Shown here: one piece after another, positions 53,083 through 64,000 of the stretch
Layout of the letters: each line of letters starts with the position of its first letter
How positions within the stretch are numbered: the first letter of the stretch is position 1
From: Thozetella sp. PMI_491
Taxonomy: Eukaryota; Ascomycota; Sordariomycetes; Chaetosphaeriales; Chaetosphaeriaceae
Direction of reading: 5' to 3'
NCBI GenBank assembly: GCA_021432635.1
Contig: MU270145.1
Location: forward strand, 1 to 64,000
DNA length: 64,000 bases
The notes under the pieces: generated by a model
What the model saw: only the letters and a program-made list of their open reading frames with translations
The model's database searches: none
Told to the model about the DNA's origin: nothing
Program-made: the position numbers and the translations under genes

Positions 53083-55558
53083 ATGCGAATCTTGACTGCA
53101 GTAGTCCTTCTCGGCCTCCTACGTTCGACCAGCGGCGTCCCTGGCGTCGACGAGGGCGTACGATCGAGCCTAGAGACCGGCTCCTTAAGGGAGTCTCTTG
53201 ATGCCGGCGGCACCTGTCCAGCGCCGGTGGACGTCCCGACGGTAGCTGCTAAGGCGAGCCCTTTCCAGCCACTGAACCAGAGCGAAATTGCGGCAATCCT
53301 CGCATGGGTGGAGAGCCCGGCAAGAGGTCTCAACCTCACAAATCCGACAGGCCTTATGCCGAGACTGAGCGACAATTACGTATGGCACATGGAGGTTCTG
53401 AAACCAAACAAGACCGACGTTCTTGCGTACCTCAATGGCAACGCCAGCTCCGTTCCGCGCCATGCCCGCGTCGTGATTAATAGAGGAGCCGCGCGCGTGC
53501 CCGATGTGACTGAGTATTTCGTTCGTACCATCCCTCCTTCCCCACCATCTACGCGCTGTGGCTCACAAGATTCTCCAGGTTGGGCCGCTGCCGATCTCCC
53601 CCAACACCAAGATCCAGCCGCTCGACTATTTCTACAACGGCCGAAATGGCCCGCGAGTTCTCTTCAATGGCCGCTACCCAGACGGCCCATTTTATAGCGC
53701 AATTGATGCCCTTGTCGTCAAAACCATGCTCGCGGTCAATGATATCGTCGTCGATCTCGTCGGCATAGGCTATTGGGGCCGGGGCGATCCGCGCACGAAC
53801 GGGACGTACTACCCCAGGCCCCCCTTGTCGACCGATGGTACGACTGGAAATATCTGGATACCTTGGTTCCGAGCAGGGCTTCCATACGTCGACGTGCCAG
53901 CAGACCTGTACATGAGCTTCAACATTGTCGGCACGGATCCGTCGCTCTGGTCCCTGCGCATGATCGTTTACAACCTGGTTGTCTATAATTCCACTGCCGA
54001 CTTCCGTGCGGCCTGGACCTCCGGCAAGATAATCAAATCGCCGAAGCCAACCACAAACACGACTTTTGCGCAGAAGGACCGGTTTGGGCCGGTCCGAGAG
54101 CTGGAGAACCACTTCGCTCCGACAGTTCTGTCCCTCGATAGCAAGCGATTCAAGGTGGACAAAGAAAATCGATATGTTGAGTACCTTGGGTGGCAATTCT
54201 ATACCCGCTTCGACCGGGATGTCGGAATTCAATTCTATGACATCAGATACAAGGGGGAACGCATCATTTATGAGCTTTCTCTTCAGGGTATTTACCTATT
54301 TTCTAAGTCTTCTCACACGATTATCCTTCTTTGCCTTGATGATCTCTGCATACTTGTACAGGAAGACTAACGTATCCTGCTAGATGCCGCTGCACAGTAC
54401 GCTGGCAACAACCCCTTCCACGCGGGGAGTGCTCTCTTGGACCGACACTTCGGCATAGGCTCCGAGGTCAGCCGCCTGATCCCCGGCTATGACTGTCCCT
54501 ACGGCGCGACCTACTGGAACGCCACCTTCACCGATGGTCTGTTGTCTTCAACAATTATGAATGCGATCTGCATCTTCGAGACGGACATCGGCGTGCCCAT
54601 CACACGCCACGACGAGCCTCGTGCCTTCAAGCAGGCGACTAAGGGCTCCAAGCTTGTCGTGCGGCAGATAGCCACTGTCGGCAACTATGATTACCTATTC
54701 GACTACTCTTTCCTTGTCGACGGAAGCATCGGTATCGATGTCCATGCCTCAGGCTATCTCCTGGCCAACTACTTCAGGCCTAGCGAGCTCGGTCAGTGGG
54801 GTCCCCGTATCCAGGAAACTCTTTCCGGTGCCCTTCACACCCACGTTATGAACTTCAAGGTCGACTTTGACCTTATAGACGCGAATAACTCACTCCTCAA
54901 GACCGAGATCGTGGTCGAAAACGTCACACAGCCCTGGTTTCCTGAGCGCGGAGCATTCGAGATGATGCGCTACAGGTTTACCGAGGTCGCCACTGAAAAA
55001 GACGGGATCCTCCCCGTACCTCCGAACGGCGAGGCTATGTACACCATTCAGAACAAGGCCAGGCTTAACCAGTGGGGTCTCCCTCGCGGATACCGCATCA
55101 TCCCGGGTCTGAGCAACGTCCATCTCGCATCTCAGCTATCCCCCTTCTTCCTCCGATCGGGGCAATTCGTAAAGCAGGCCTTCTCCGTTACGCGACAACA
55201 CGATACTGAGCCGGCATCCTCGGCCTGTCTGAACCAGAATGTCCCCGAGGCGCCATTGGTCGAATTCTGGAAGTTCTTCAACGGCGAGTCATTGGTCCAG
55301 CAGGACATTGTTGCGTGGGTAAATTTAGGCATGCAGCACTACACGCGCTCCGAGGACATCCCGAATACTCTCACGTCGCAGGCTCACTCGAGCATCATGT
55401 TCGCGCCGCAGAACTGGGGCACGACCGAGGGCACCGTAGATTTAAGTAACGCTATCATCTATAAAGCGGACCAACGTGGAATCCCGGATACGAACGGCGT
55501 AAACGCGCCTTCCTGTATGCCAGTATCGACGTCGGATCAGCTGGTAGGGCTGTTTTAA
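53083..55558 (+). CDS. Secreted copper amine oxidase
   Basis: A 773-residue quinoprotein amine oxidase from exons 53083-53520, 53579-54287 and 54384-55558 (introns 58 and 96 nt; joins restore VTEYF-VGPLPISP and ELSLQ-DAAAQYAGNN). A signal peptide opens the chain (MRILTAVVLLGLLRSTSG). The cofactor Tyr is Tyr484 in TVGNYDYLF, the site modified to topaquinone. Copper ligands are His534 and His536 (GALHTHVMNF) and His701 (GMQHYTRSEDIP). The enzyme oxidises primary amines to aldehydes with release of ammonia and hydrogen peroxide, outside the cell. Several N-glycosylation sites (for example NLTNPT) fit secretion. A nearby aldehyde dehydrogenase (61911) could act on its product if that enters the cell; this is inference. 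Intact. Confidence 0.92.
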
Positions 55559-56212
55559 TTAGTTTCCATGATCTCGTGGTTCGGCAGTATTCCAACCCTG
55601 TTAGGTATTTATCATAGCTACTCCATAAAATGGTAATTAGGTCTATGTTTCTCCGATATAGTTACCTTTGAACTAAGCATAATTAGATGCGGCATCATCT
55701 TGTAACTGGACAATATTGTCGTTTCTCTTCATTCTTCAATGCTACAAGAGCTACAACCAAAAGGCTTCTCGGACGTGCGCTGTTAACATGTTGCTCTTCG
55801 GAGGTAGGAGATGATCTCAGCAGACTTGTAATCAAACCACGCACTCCACACGCAGGGCTGCCACCAGCGAAGTTCCGAATGCCAAGAGATTGCTGACTAC
55901 CGAACAGAAATCTGTCTTACCATGTTCGATACTAATTCGCGTCTCGTGATAACTGCGCCGCTTATCACTTCTCTATTGTTAGTGTAAGCTCCGAAGCAGG
56001 ACATGAAGATATGGCGAGATTGAAGAGAAGCAGGTTAACTGCGCCACAGTCCAAAAGCGTAGTTCTTCGCTATCCTGTCAAGGTAAGCCGGGTATAAATA
56101 TTGCCGCCAGCCAATGCCTAATGGTTCGCCTTGGTATCGCTTTCGTTGCTACTATCCCCATATAATTTTTCTCGTGTCATCGACGTCTCTATAATAAAAT
56201 ATATTTCGTTCA
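55559..56212. other. Intergenic, no gene seen
   Basis: No supported frame. A TATA-like TATAAATA at 56093-56100 lies 113 bp before the next start. Confidence 0.45.
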
Positions 56213-56695
56213 ATGGCAAGCGCAAACGACGCTCCCTCTGTAGGCCAAGATGCCTTGCAGTCGATCCCCGCCTCACCTTTGCCTCTGGTTTCTCTTGAGG
56301 CATACCTATCTAACTTCTTCTACAACGTGTTTATCAATGATGAACCTGATGTTTTCGAGCTTACTTTCACTCGAAACTACACCCGAGATGTAGAGGAAAT
56401 GTATGTTTTCTCTTCTTCATTTGGGGTGTGCCCACTAACGGCATTCGATAGAGGTAATGGTCAGCCTTTCCACTTCGAGGCCTTCCACGGGTTTACAGTC
56501 CAGAACCGTAATCAGTTTGCAAACCGAGAATTGATTTCTCAATCCTTCGTTGCGGTTCCCGCCGATGCTACTGGCAAGGCTGGAACGGTGGGTCATGTGG
56601 TGGAAGTCTCGGCCACGCAGGGCGGGAAGGAGGTCATCATCAAGATTATAGCCGTCGTTAACATTATATTCAATGAAAGCTCAAGAGGAGGATGA
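56213..56695 (+). CDS. NTF2-like (SnoaL-type) small protein
   Basis: A 143-residue protein from exons 56213-56400 and 56452-56695. The 51-nt intron (GTATGT, CACTAAC branch, CGATAG) joins RDVEEI to GNGQPFHFEAF. The pattern, an N-terminal helix (LVSLEAYLSNFFYNVFI), the FTRNYTRDV loop, FHFEAFHGFT, and three long strands (QSFVAVPAD, GHVVEVSATQGG, IIKIIAVVNI), fits the cone-shaped NTF2/SnoaL fold. Such small proteins bind or isomerise hydrophobic ligands. No signal or membrane part. Function not known; the fold call rests on strand order and size only. Confidence 0.6.
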   Translation: MASANDAPSVGQDALQSIPASPLPLVSLEAYLSNFFYNVFINDEPDVFELTFTRNYTRDVEEMYVFSSSFGVCPLTAFDRGNGQPFHFEAFHGFTVQNRNQFANRELISQSFVAVPADATGKAGTVGHVVEVSATQGGKEVIIKIIAVVNIIFNESSRGG

Positions 56696-57676
56696 TCAAG
56701 ATGGAGAGTTTTGTCTTCACGGCGGTGCCGAAGCGCCTATAAATGTCGGCGGACTCATGCTGCAGCATATGTCATGACGTATAGATTGCTCATTTCTTCA
56801 TAGCGGGGTAGCCATATATGGGCTTGGCAATAATACACATCGTTCAACGCTCAATGTAGAAGATTTGTCTTAATCAAAGGGCAAAGGACTCATCTCTCAA
56901 GCACCGTGTTTGTTGAAATATTGGGCTAGACACAAATGCATGTCCGGGCACGGAGGGCTGGCTATCCTGCCACTAAAAATCTACGTCCAGGCCCAGGATA
57001 TACGCACCCGCTATGATGCCGCATCGATCATCTCATTAGCCGGCCCCAGAGTCTCTCCTTAGCAGTCAGCTAAGATGAAAGATGCGCGTAGCGTGAGTCC
57101 CGGGCAGCAGGGCCGTGCTCCTGAAGTGTGGGCATAGGCGGCCACGCACCACCATCAAACCCAGATCCATGCAGGAACACGGTGTTTTTACTGCCAAGTG
57201 CTCACTTGACGCTTTCTAGACGGCGCCTCACCCGGCGCTACGCGTGTCATGGCAGCGCATCATAATATGAGTGCACAAACCCCGAGTTCGTCGCAGAGTA
57301 GCGCTAAGCCACACACGATCGTCATTGGCCGACTTCGTTAGCCTCGCCAATAGTGAGCGTTGACTGAGTCAAGCCTCGGATCATCGTTGCAGAAACCTCT
57401 GTCTGAGCACTGGTTAGGTCGTTGGCCGCGAGTCGCGGCGAGCCTGCAACCCTAGCCATCTGGTTGAGTCGGTTCTACTACTGTACAAGAAGAGCTTGCT
57501 CGCTGCGTAGCAATCCAGGGGTACCTCCGGGCTGTGTTTTCTCGAATTTGCTGAAAGATTTATGTTCATCACTGTCGTTCCCTAGTTTCGCCACTGCTTC
57601 GTTCTTCCGCGTTGCTGGAGTGAAACTTTTGTCTTCATCTCTCTCGTTCGGGTCGCATACACCCGCACTCGGCTCG
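56696..57676. other. Intergenic, no gene seen
   Basis: Nearly 1 kb without a recognisable gene. The frame preceding 57677 is open upstream but its text is not protein-like, so I start the next gene at 57677. Confidence 0.45.
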
Positions 57677-58998
57677 ATGGGTGCCGAAAGTCGCGGGTCG
57701 CAAATCAGTGCGGTCACCTATTCTATGGTGATTGTATCTTCCATTGCAACTGCATTTCGGATATACTGTCGCGGCTGGGTCATCAAGGCGTTTGCGGCAG
57801 ATGACTGGCTTGCGGTTATTGCCCAGGTATCTATGTCTTGGAATGCTATCTCTCTGTCGCATCTTATTAACCAAAGGCAGTTGCTCTTTATCATCTTCTG
57901 CTCGTATGAGATCACGGGAGTGCACTATGGTACAGGACAGCATCTGACGAATCTTACTTCGGATCAAATACCCAAGGCCATGCAGGTAAGTTGACTAGAA
58001 ACACTGCCCCGCGAAAGCCTGTATAATATCTCACACCCTTAGATGTGGTGGACCTGCGAACCTCTCTACGTGTTGACCAATATGGCAATTAAAGCCAGCA
58101 TTGCTATCTTCTTGCTACGGATCTGTGTCACTAGGATCCATAAAGCCATCATCTGGGTCGTCATTGGAGTTACTGAACTCTACAGCGCCTTCTTCTTTCT
58201 GCTCTTTGTGCTCCAGTGCCGTCCTACCTCTTTATTCTGGCTTCGATACAGTGAAAATCCTCCACCTGGAAGTTGTCTCGATGCGAGCATAGTTTCGAAC
58301 TCCTTCTATGGCTACTCTGCTATTAGCTGCTGGACCGATTGGACATACAGCATCCTCCCTATATTCTTGGTCTGGAAGCTACAGATGAACTTGAGAGTGA
58401 AAATCTCTGTGGTCGTTATCTTGGCTGCTGGCGCCATGTATGATGTTCCACCCCGCAACAACCCTAGCGCCGCAGCTAACCAGATGAAAGTGCTTCAAGT
58501 GCAACGATTGTCCGATTTCCGTATCTATATTCCCTAACCGATATTGACGATTTCCTCTATTCGACCTCAGACGTTGCAATTTGGTCCACCATCGAAACCG
58601 GCATCGGTATCACTGCCTCAGCCGTGGCAACGTTGCGACCCCTTCTCCGGACCTTCTTTGGCGGGTCTTCGGCGCCAGGACACGGCACATCGGCTCACCA
58701 GTGGCGCAGAACAACCAGCGATCACGCGAAAGGAGACGAGCCGTTCGAGCTTCACAATGCTAGAAAGAATATCCAGGTTACAACCGTTATTGGCTTCGAC
58801 AAAGACGGCGACATGCATAGCCAGAAGGTCAAGGGTGACAATGGGTCAGAGGGCTCGGGCTCGATCGCAGGCCAAGATGAATGGAATAACAGCCAGTTAA
58901 ACCTGGCAGGAGGGTCGGATGAACCGCATACTGGACAAGGTTGGAACATTGCTGTCAAGAAGTCCATTGTCCACACCAGAGGCGTAGAGACTTTGTGA
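57677..58998 (+). CDS. Rhodopsin-domain (Pth11/SAT4-like) seven-helix membrane protein
   Basis: A 385-residue membrane protein from exons 57677-57826, 57881-57985, 58043-58437 and 58491-58998. The first intron (54 nt) is a multiple of three and easily mistaken for coding; the last (53 nt) has a CTAAC branch and joins AAGAI to ASSATIVRFPYLY. Hydrophobic helices occur in the order expected of the fungal rhodopsin domain, with VTYSMVIVSSIATAFRIYCR and ADDWLAVIAQLLF, HYGTGQHL, WWTCEPLYVLTNMAIKASIA, the FLLFVLQCRPTSLFW turn, and SDVAIWSTIETGIGITASAV, the family hallmark. The cytosolic tail (about 110 residues) is polar. Relatives include Pth11, a surface sensor in rice blast; this one lacks a CFEM domain. 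Signal sensed is unknown. Confidence 0.85.
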
Positions 58999-59424
58999 AA
59001 TTGAATGACAGGGCTACTGTTGAGTGATGCGATTGCATCTGCCATAAAAAGGTTGATGTTACTAGACTCGAAACCTCTCTAATCTGCAAAGATTAGTATT
59101 GCATGGGAAGAAAATACGGCCTGGCACTCGAGAGAGTGAGAATAACTAGATATACTATGAAACTAAACGGGGGTACTAGATAATTTGAAGTTATGTGCCT
59201 CGCCTGCACCTTTCTCCGTAGTTGTGATGTGGGAGTTGTAAGCATAAATATGAACTGTTTCTTATAAAGCCACCTGTAGCTGCGCAGGAGATTCAATCTC
59301 GTCCCACAAGTTTTACAACCGATTCACCCCCTCCGTCCTAGGCTAGACTGCGTATTAGAAGTTCTCAGGACTCAGACTGCCTGTGAAGCCTCAATTATCT
59401 GCCATCGGGTTGCAGATCAACCTG
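58999..59424. other. Intergenic between convergent genes
   Basis: No gene seen. It should carry the 3-prime ends of the rhodopsin-like gene and the MFS gene. Confidence 0.45.
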
Positions 59425-61195
59425 CTAGCCACGACTACGATGCTGCTGAGCAGAGTACTCCTCAAAGAGTGGGATGCTAGCGTAACGAAACCTCTTCCCA
59501 TATGTAAGAAGGAGCACCGGGAAGCCAACGAGAAAGAAAAGCGTGATAAAGGTGAACGATATAAACATGTCCTGAAGACCAATCGCATTGATCCACGGGG
59601 TCAATGAGAATAGGATAATCACCGATATGACATTGCGGACGAAAATGACACCAACGACGGCGTCTCCAACCAGCTATGTAGCGAGTTAGCGACATTCGGT
59701 CCCGGCGTTTCTATGGACTCTTACAGTCTGGTACGAGTCGGTGAGGTACGACAAGGCGATATCGCCGCACCCGATGAAACCGTACCCGAAGATGGCCGAC
59801 CCAACAGCAAGTATGATCCAAGGTTGTTCCTGCCAGCACCAGTCAGCATCTCAAGCGTCTTCGAGTGCTGGAAGCAAAAAACCTGTGCGATCCCGACACC
59901 AAACATGAGCATCCCGCCGCAGGCTAGAAATGCACTCGGGATGGCGGGCCACAGTCGCATTTCCGCCTCGTATATGCCCTTGTTCTTCGTCGCAAGGCGA
60001 ACAATGAGCCAGTCACTCATTGGTCCGACGGTCACGGTAGAGAGAAGGGCACCAATAAAAGGCGCGATGTTAAAGAGGCCGACGCCCGCGGAATCGAAGT
60101 TGTAGGGCGGGTAGAACAGCCAGCCCGCGGAGACAGAGGCTATGGCCGCAAAATTGGCCAAAAGAATGCCATAGGTCAATGCGGCATATGTGGCTGCTGG
60201 GATACGCACGAGAAGGACAAACGGCTGCCAAATATGGTGCCCAACCTGATCTGGGGTGTGTGTGTAGAGACGAAGGCTCTTCACCCATGAGCTCTTTGCA
60301 TTCACTCGGTTGTCGACTGGCGATTTCGTCTCCGTGAGTTTCGGTATATCCTTAAAGGGCCCTTCTCTTTCGTCTCCCGCGTGGGTGTACTGGACCTCGA
60401 GGCCTTCTGATCGGCCCTCCAAAATCGGGACATACGCCGTCTCGTTGAGGAAGAAGGCTGCCAGAACCAGGCTGAGCCCCAGGAATATAGTACACCACCA
60501 CCATTGCCACCGCCATCCTTGACTAACAGTTACATATCCCGCAGCGACTGGCCCCAGAAATGCGCCCATAGACTGGGATAAGAGGAATAGCCCATTCATG
60601 GTCGCGTATTGATGCACGAAGAAGAGGTCGGCGATGGTGATCTGGACAATCGTTTCGCTAATGGCACCGCCGAGCCCCTGGATCACATTGAGCGGGTACC
60701 ATTCCGCTACACCGTTGACCCTGGCGGCCCAGATGGCCGTGGCGAGCTGGACCGCGATGCTGGTGAGGTAGACGGGACGGCGACCATATTTGTACACAAG
60801 GGGAATGAACAGCACGCAACCGACGGCCAAGCCGGCGTAGCTGGCAGCGGTGATGCTGTTGTATTCGTCAAATGTCATTCCCCACTCTTCCACATAGGCA
60901 TTGTAGGCAATTCCGAAGATGTCGAGGAGAACGAAGGTCATGAGGACGTAGAAGAGCACTAGGGCGAAGTTGATGCTCTTGCGCGCAACCGACCAATTCT
61001 GCACAGAGATGTCAGCTAGGATCCATATTGTATGTCTTTCTTCTGTCACCTACCAGGGGATCTTGCGAGTCTGCAGTGGGGGTCGGATGTAGCACTATCT
61101 TCTTCGTTGTCCCTACGATCGCGTCAATGCCCTATTCCAAGCATTTCTAGCTCCGTATCCTCACGATCAGTCAGTAGCATCGTGCCGGGGGGCAT
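59425..61195 (-). CDS. MFS transporter, likely N-terminal frameshift
   Basis: An about 537-residue major-facilitator transporter from exons 61195-61054, 60998-59883, 59829-59725 and 59673-59425. Introns of 55, 53 and 51 nt have CTGAC or CTAAC branch sites and join DSQDPL-NWSVARKS, GIGIAQ-EQPWIIL and DSYQT-LVGDAVVGVI. Twelve hydrophobic helices are visible, with the inter-helix motif KYGRRPVYL and the second-half GPMSDWLIVRLATKN. The N-terminal PPGTMLL..DPLNW pattern is typical of fungal drug/small-solute proton antiporters of this class. Exon 1 has one base too many near 61126-61127 (GGGCATTGACGCG): without it the frame runs from MPPGTMLLTDRE into IVLHPTPTADSQDPL; with it the protein would stop after 23 residues. 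This is a real lesion, a sequencing error, or a sign of another start. Substrate unknown. Confidence 0.8.
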
Positions 61196-61910
61196 GGTAC
61201 TATCGAGCCCGTCGGCGCTCATTTTCGGTCACAATAATCCAAGTTTCTGTCAAAAATTAGGATATGCAGTGTGGGCTAAGATGTGAGAACCGATGGCCGC
61301 CCGTCAGGCTATTAGTTGGCCGTAATCGCGGATCACTAGGCGAAGTTTAAGTACGGAATGCTATTGCACCCCTGGGCGCCTCTGATAGGTAGCTGCGTTC
61401 TTCATGGCAGCCCTTGGAAGTTCTCCGGGCTCGTCGTTTACGCTACTCGATATCGCTCCAATCGCAGGTTGGTAGGACGCACTCAAGGCAGGGCATTATT
61501 ATGGCTGGTTTTAATTGTCCGGTCAAGCTGCCGGCTTATCGGTACCCCATGTGGCATTGGCGACAAATAGACTTTGTGTGACGCAAGCCCGACCCAAGAA
61601 GCTCGAGGTCTGGCCCTGCTGGTTGGGGAAGTGGGGAGGTGCCAGGGTTCCTGGCGCCCGTCTCTCCCAGTCGGCGGACCATGCTCACGTGCGCCCTTGA
61701 CCGAGGCGAATACCCTGTGCCAAAGGATATCAAAAGTAGTGATCAAGTCGCGGCTACTTTCGCGTGAGGGGCTCTTGAGGCGAACCAACAAATGCGTCAC
61801 CGGAAATTGGCCACGTTTAAATTTATTGGGGGCTTCTAGCCTGTCGTTGCGCGGCGCTTGGCCCTTGCATTGCCATGTATCTCCTATGAACTTCTCTCGG
61901 TGGGCCAGAT
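61196..61910. other. Intergenic, no gene seen
   Basis: Contains the MFS promoter on the left and the aldehyde dehydrogenase 3-prime end on the right. No supported frame. Confidence 0.45.
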
Positions 61911-63472
61911 TCACGGTATCACAGTACCGAGGTTGACATGGACCGCTTTGTCCTGCAAATATCCCTGGAGGCCGGCCTCGCCCAGTTCTCTCCCGATACC
62001 ACTTTGCTTGACGCCGCCGAAGGGTACTCTCCAGTCCGAATCCACTGTGGAGTTGACCCAGACCATGCCAGCCTCCAGCCTTGAAGCCATACGATGAGCC
62101 AACTCGATGTCTCGCGTGAATACCGACGCTGCCAATCCGTACTCAGTTTCATTGGCCCTCTGTAGAGCTTCGTCTTCAGTCTGAAATGACGTGATGGTCA
62201 CGACTGGCCCGAAAACCTCCTCGCGGTATATCTTCATGGACGGCGAAACACCCTTGAAGACGGTGGGCTCGATGAAGTACCCCTTGGAGCCAAACGGTTT
62301 GCCGCCCGAAACGAGCACGGCGCCTTCTTCGACAGCACCTTTGGTGCGGTTCAAGATGCTTTCGTATTGCGCCTTTGTGACCTGCGGACCCTGAGAGACG
62401 CCGAGCTCGAATGGGTTACCAATCTTCCAGGACGCGAACTGCGCCATGTACGCTTCAACGAATTGATCTACGACGCGCTCGTGCACCAGGAGGCGCGAGC
62501 TGGCAGTGCAGACTTGGCCCTGGTTGCCCATACTCCCGATGTGGGCCCATTTGGCTGCTTGAGACAAATCCGCGTCGGCGAAAACGATAAGCGGATTCTT
62601 GCCCCCGGTCTCCAGCGAAATATTCTTGAGGTTGCCGCTAGCGGCTTTTTGGATCAGGCGGCCGGTGGCAGTAGACCCAGTGAAGGCGATCTTATCCACG
62701 TCCATGTGGCTTGCCAGAGCGGCTCCCGCGTCCCGGCCATAGCCGTTCACGATGTTGACCACGCCAGGAGGGAACCCAGCTTGCACCACGAGGTTGGCTA
62801 GATAGAGTGCGGAAAGAGGTGTCTGCTCTGCTGGTTTCAAGACTACCGTATTCCCTGTAGCGAGGGCAGGGCCCAACTTCCACGCCGCCATCAATATGGG
62901 GTAGTTCCATGGAATGATTTGCCCACAGACCCCAACGGGCTGTCTCAAGGTGTAGGCAAGCTTCTTCGAGTGCGTCGGTATGGTCGTCCCGGAGATCTTG
63001 TCCGCCCAGCCAGCGTAGTACCGAATGCATCCGACGGCAGCGGCCAGATCGAGACCGAGGGCTGCTTCGTAGGGCTTTCCGTTGTCCCACGCTTCAAGTG
63101 TAGCGAGATCTTCTTTGTTTGCCTCGATTAAGTCTGCGAGTCTATGTAGGAGTATGCCCCGACCGGAGCCAGGGAGGTCTCGCCAGGACTCATTGTTGAA
63201 GGCCTGGCGAGCAGCAGTGACTGCCTTGTCGATGTCTTCGGTTGAGGCAGCATCCACAGAGCAAATATCAAGCTCGGTCCTTCCGATACAAGTCAGCTAA
63301 AGCGCCGAGGTATGAACCTGTGAAGTACTCACGCGGGATCAATAGCGTTAATTCGACCCCCAGATACAGCTGGTACGAATTCGTTATTGATGAATAGCCC
63401 GGTAGATAGCGAAATGCTCCTCCCATTCGGGGCGGCAAGGGTTACCCGAGCCGTCGACTCAGACTCCGACAT
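61911..63472 (-). CDS. Aldehyde dehydrogenase (NAD(P)+)
   Basis: A 502-residue aldehyde dehydrogenase from exons 63472-63333 and 63279-61911. The 53-nt intron (GTGAGT, CTGAC branch, GGAAG acceptor) joins INAIDPA to TELDICSVDAAST. Motifs are complete: FINNEFV at the N-terminus, IIPWNYP with the oxyanion Asn, KPAEQTP, FTGSTATG cofactor loop, the general base Glu near 270 (NISLETGGKNP), the nucleophile Cys near 304 (NQGQVCTA), EEVFGPV and PFGGVKQSG. It oxidises aldehydes to acids in the cytosol; the close match to the ALD/indole-acetaldehyde or retinal-type group does not fix the substrate. Two upstream in-frame Met are possible (63472 used; 63541 would add 23 residues). Intact. Confidence 0.92.
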
Positions 63473-63946
63473 TTGGTTGGAATCTCTAGAATATGGATTC
63501 GCCGCAAAGTGCTCGGTGTGTGCTGGCTCTGGTGATACCAACGTCGGTACCTACGTGCATAGTTATGTTCACCAGGGTTAAATAGGTACCTTCCAACTGC
63601 CCAAGGAGTGTCCTGTGACAAATGAATCAACTTGTGACCTCGATGTGAGTAGGCTCTGCCCCAGGACGGAAGCTAGGGTACGCTATGCAGGAAAAGGGTT
63701 GGAAGCCCGCCGGTATATTTCCGGTTCTGGTCGATCCCAGTGCTTGCAGACCCGCCCCTCGGCAGCGAGATACTGATACTATCAGTAAACCTCCACATTG
63801 ATGCACTAGCAACACCCCCGCAGCACCATTAGCTCTCCGACTGCCAAGGGAACAGCCTATCTCGACAATAATTATCTCAGTTGATCCTACCCATGACTGT
63901 AAACAACATTGACAGTATTCCCCTGGTAAATGACCATTTAAATCCC
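63473..63946. promoter_or_regulatory. Divergent promoter region
   Basis: A 474-bp gap between the aldehyde dehydrogenase start (minus) and the gene beginning at 63947 (plus). No defined operator is seen. Confidence 0.45.
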
Positions 63947-64000
63947 ATGGCAATGCTAGATTGGGAGGTGAAAGCCGCCGAAAAGCGGGCGCGCGCCGAC
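63947..64000 (+). CDS. Partial CDS at window edge, possible amidase start
   Basis: The last 54 bases read as the first 18 codons of a gene (MAMLDWEVKAAEKRARAD) cut by the window edge. The WE-x-KAAEKR opening is common at the start of fungal acetamidase-family proteins, but so short a stretch cannot prove it. ATG 63947 or 63953 could be the start. Confidence 0.35.
   Translation, partial: MAMLDWEVKAAEKRARAD

Noticed and set aside
63627-63953. 108-codon minus-strand frame at the right edge
   Set aside because: It overlaps a probable promoter and the likely start of a plus-strand gene, and its text is not protein-like.
1-64000. CRISPR arrays, rRNA genes and bacterial-type operons
   Set aside because: No regularly spaced repeats or rRNA-like sequence were seen, and the gene structure with introns is eukaryotic.

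Overview
The window is nuclear DNA of a filamentous ascomycete (Pezizomycotina, most likely a Sordariomycete such as a Hypocreales or Glomerellales species). The reasons are short introns (about 50-75 nt) with CTGAC or CTAAC branch sites, Zn2Cys6 regulators, a Pth11/rhodopsin-like membrane protein, HET- and NACHT-WD40-type relics, and AT-rich decayed stretches whose in-frame stops are mostly explained by C-to-T or G-to-A changes (RIP-like). Most exon models below were assembled by eye from reading-frame continuity, GT/GC..AG borders, branch sites and family motifs; none is backed by transcript data.

Layout. 0-16 kb: a decayed coiled-coil gene, then a loose metabolic neighbourhood: aldo/keto reductase, Zn2Cys6 regulator divergent from an SDR-like oxidoreductase, a truncated NmrA-like gene, an SRPBCC/polyketide-cyclase-fold protein, a NACHT-WD40 relic and an intact FAD phenol-hydroxylase-type monooxygenase. 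16-25 kb: gene-poor and repeat-rich. It holds a HET-type incompatibility relic, a 667-bp transposon-like element with terminal inverted repeats and a TA duplication, AT-rich debris, two intron-containing small secreted cysteine-rich proteins (effector-like) and an F-box protein. 25-32 kb: a long conserved-unknown gene interrupted by one TAG, an AKR7-like reductase and a vacuolar-type M20 carboxypeptidase.

33-42.5 kb is the highlight: a compact three-gene locus. A six-exon subtilisin-like (S8) protease with an intact Asp-His-Ser triad (33043-36096, +) converges, 40 bp apart, on a 287-residue fungal gasdermin-like gene (36137-37069, -). The gasdermin shares a 281-bp divergent promoter with a 1623-residue protein (37351-42433, +) that joins a DUF2278 domain, C2H2 fingers, a vWA-like domain and a CaMK-like pseudokinase (HRD changed to HRG, DFG to AGF). 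The protease-gasdermin pair matches the HET-Q2/HET-Q1 cell-death allorecognition logic; the third gene is not part of the described pair and may be a sensor or regulator.

42.5-64 kb: a Zn2Cys6 regulator whose zinc cluster is completed by a 14-nt microexon, two large conserved unknown genes, a cysteine-rich secreted-type fragment, a D-2-hydroxyacid dehydrogenase, a secreted copper amine oxidase, an NTF2-like protein, a rhodopsin-like membrane protein, an MFS transporter with a likely frameshift, an aldehyde dehydrogenase and the start of a gene that runs off the edge. Amine oxidase, aldehyde dehydrogenase and transporter are compatible with amine use, but co-function is only an inference.
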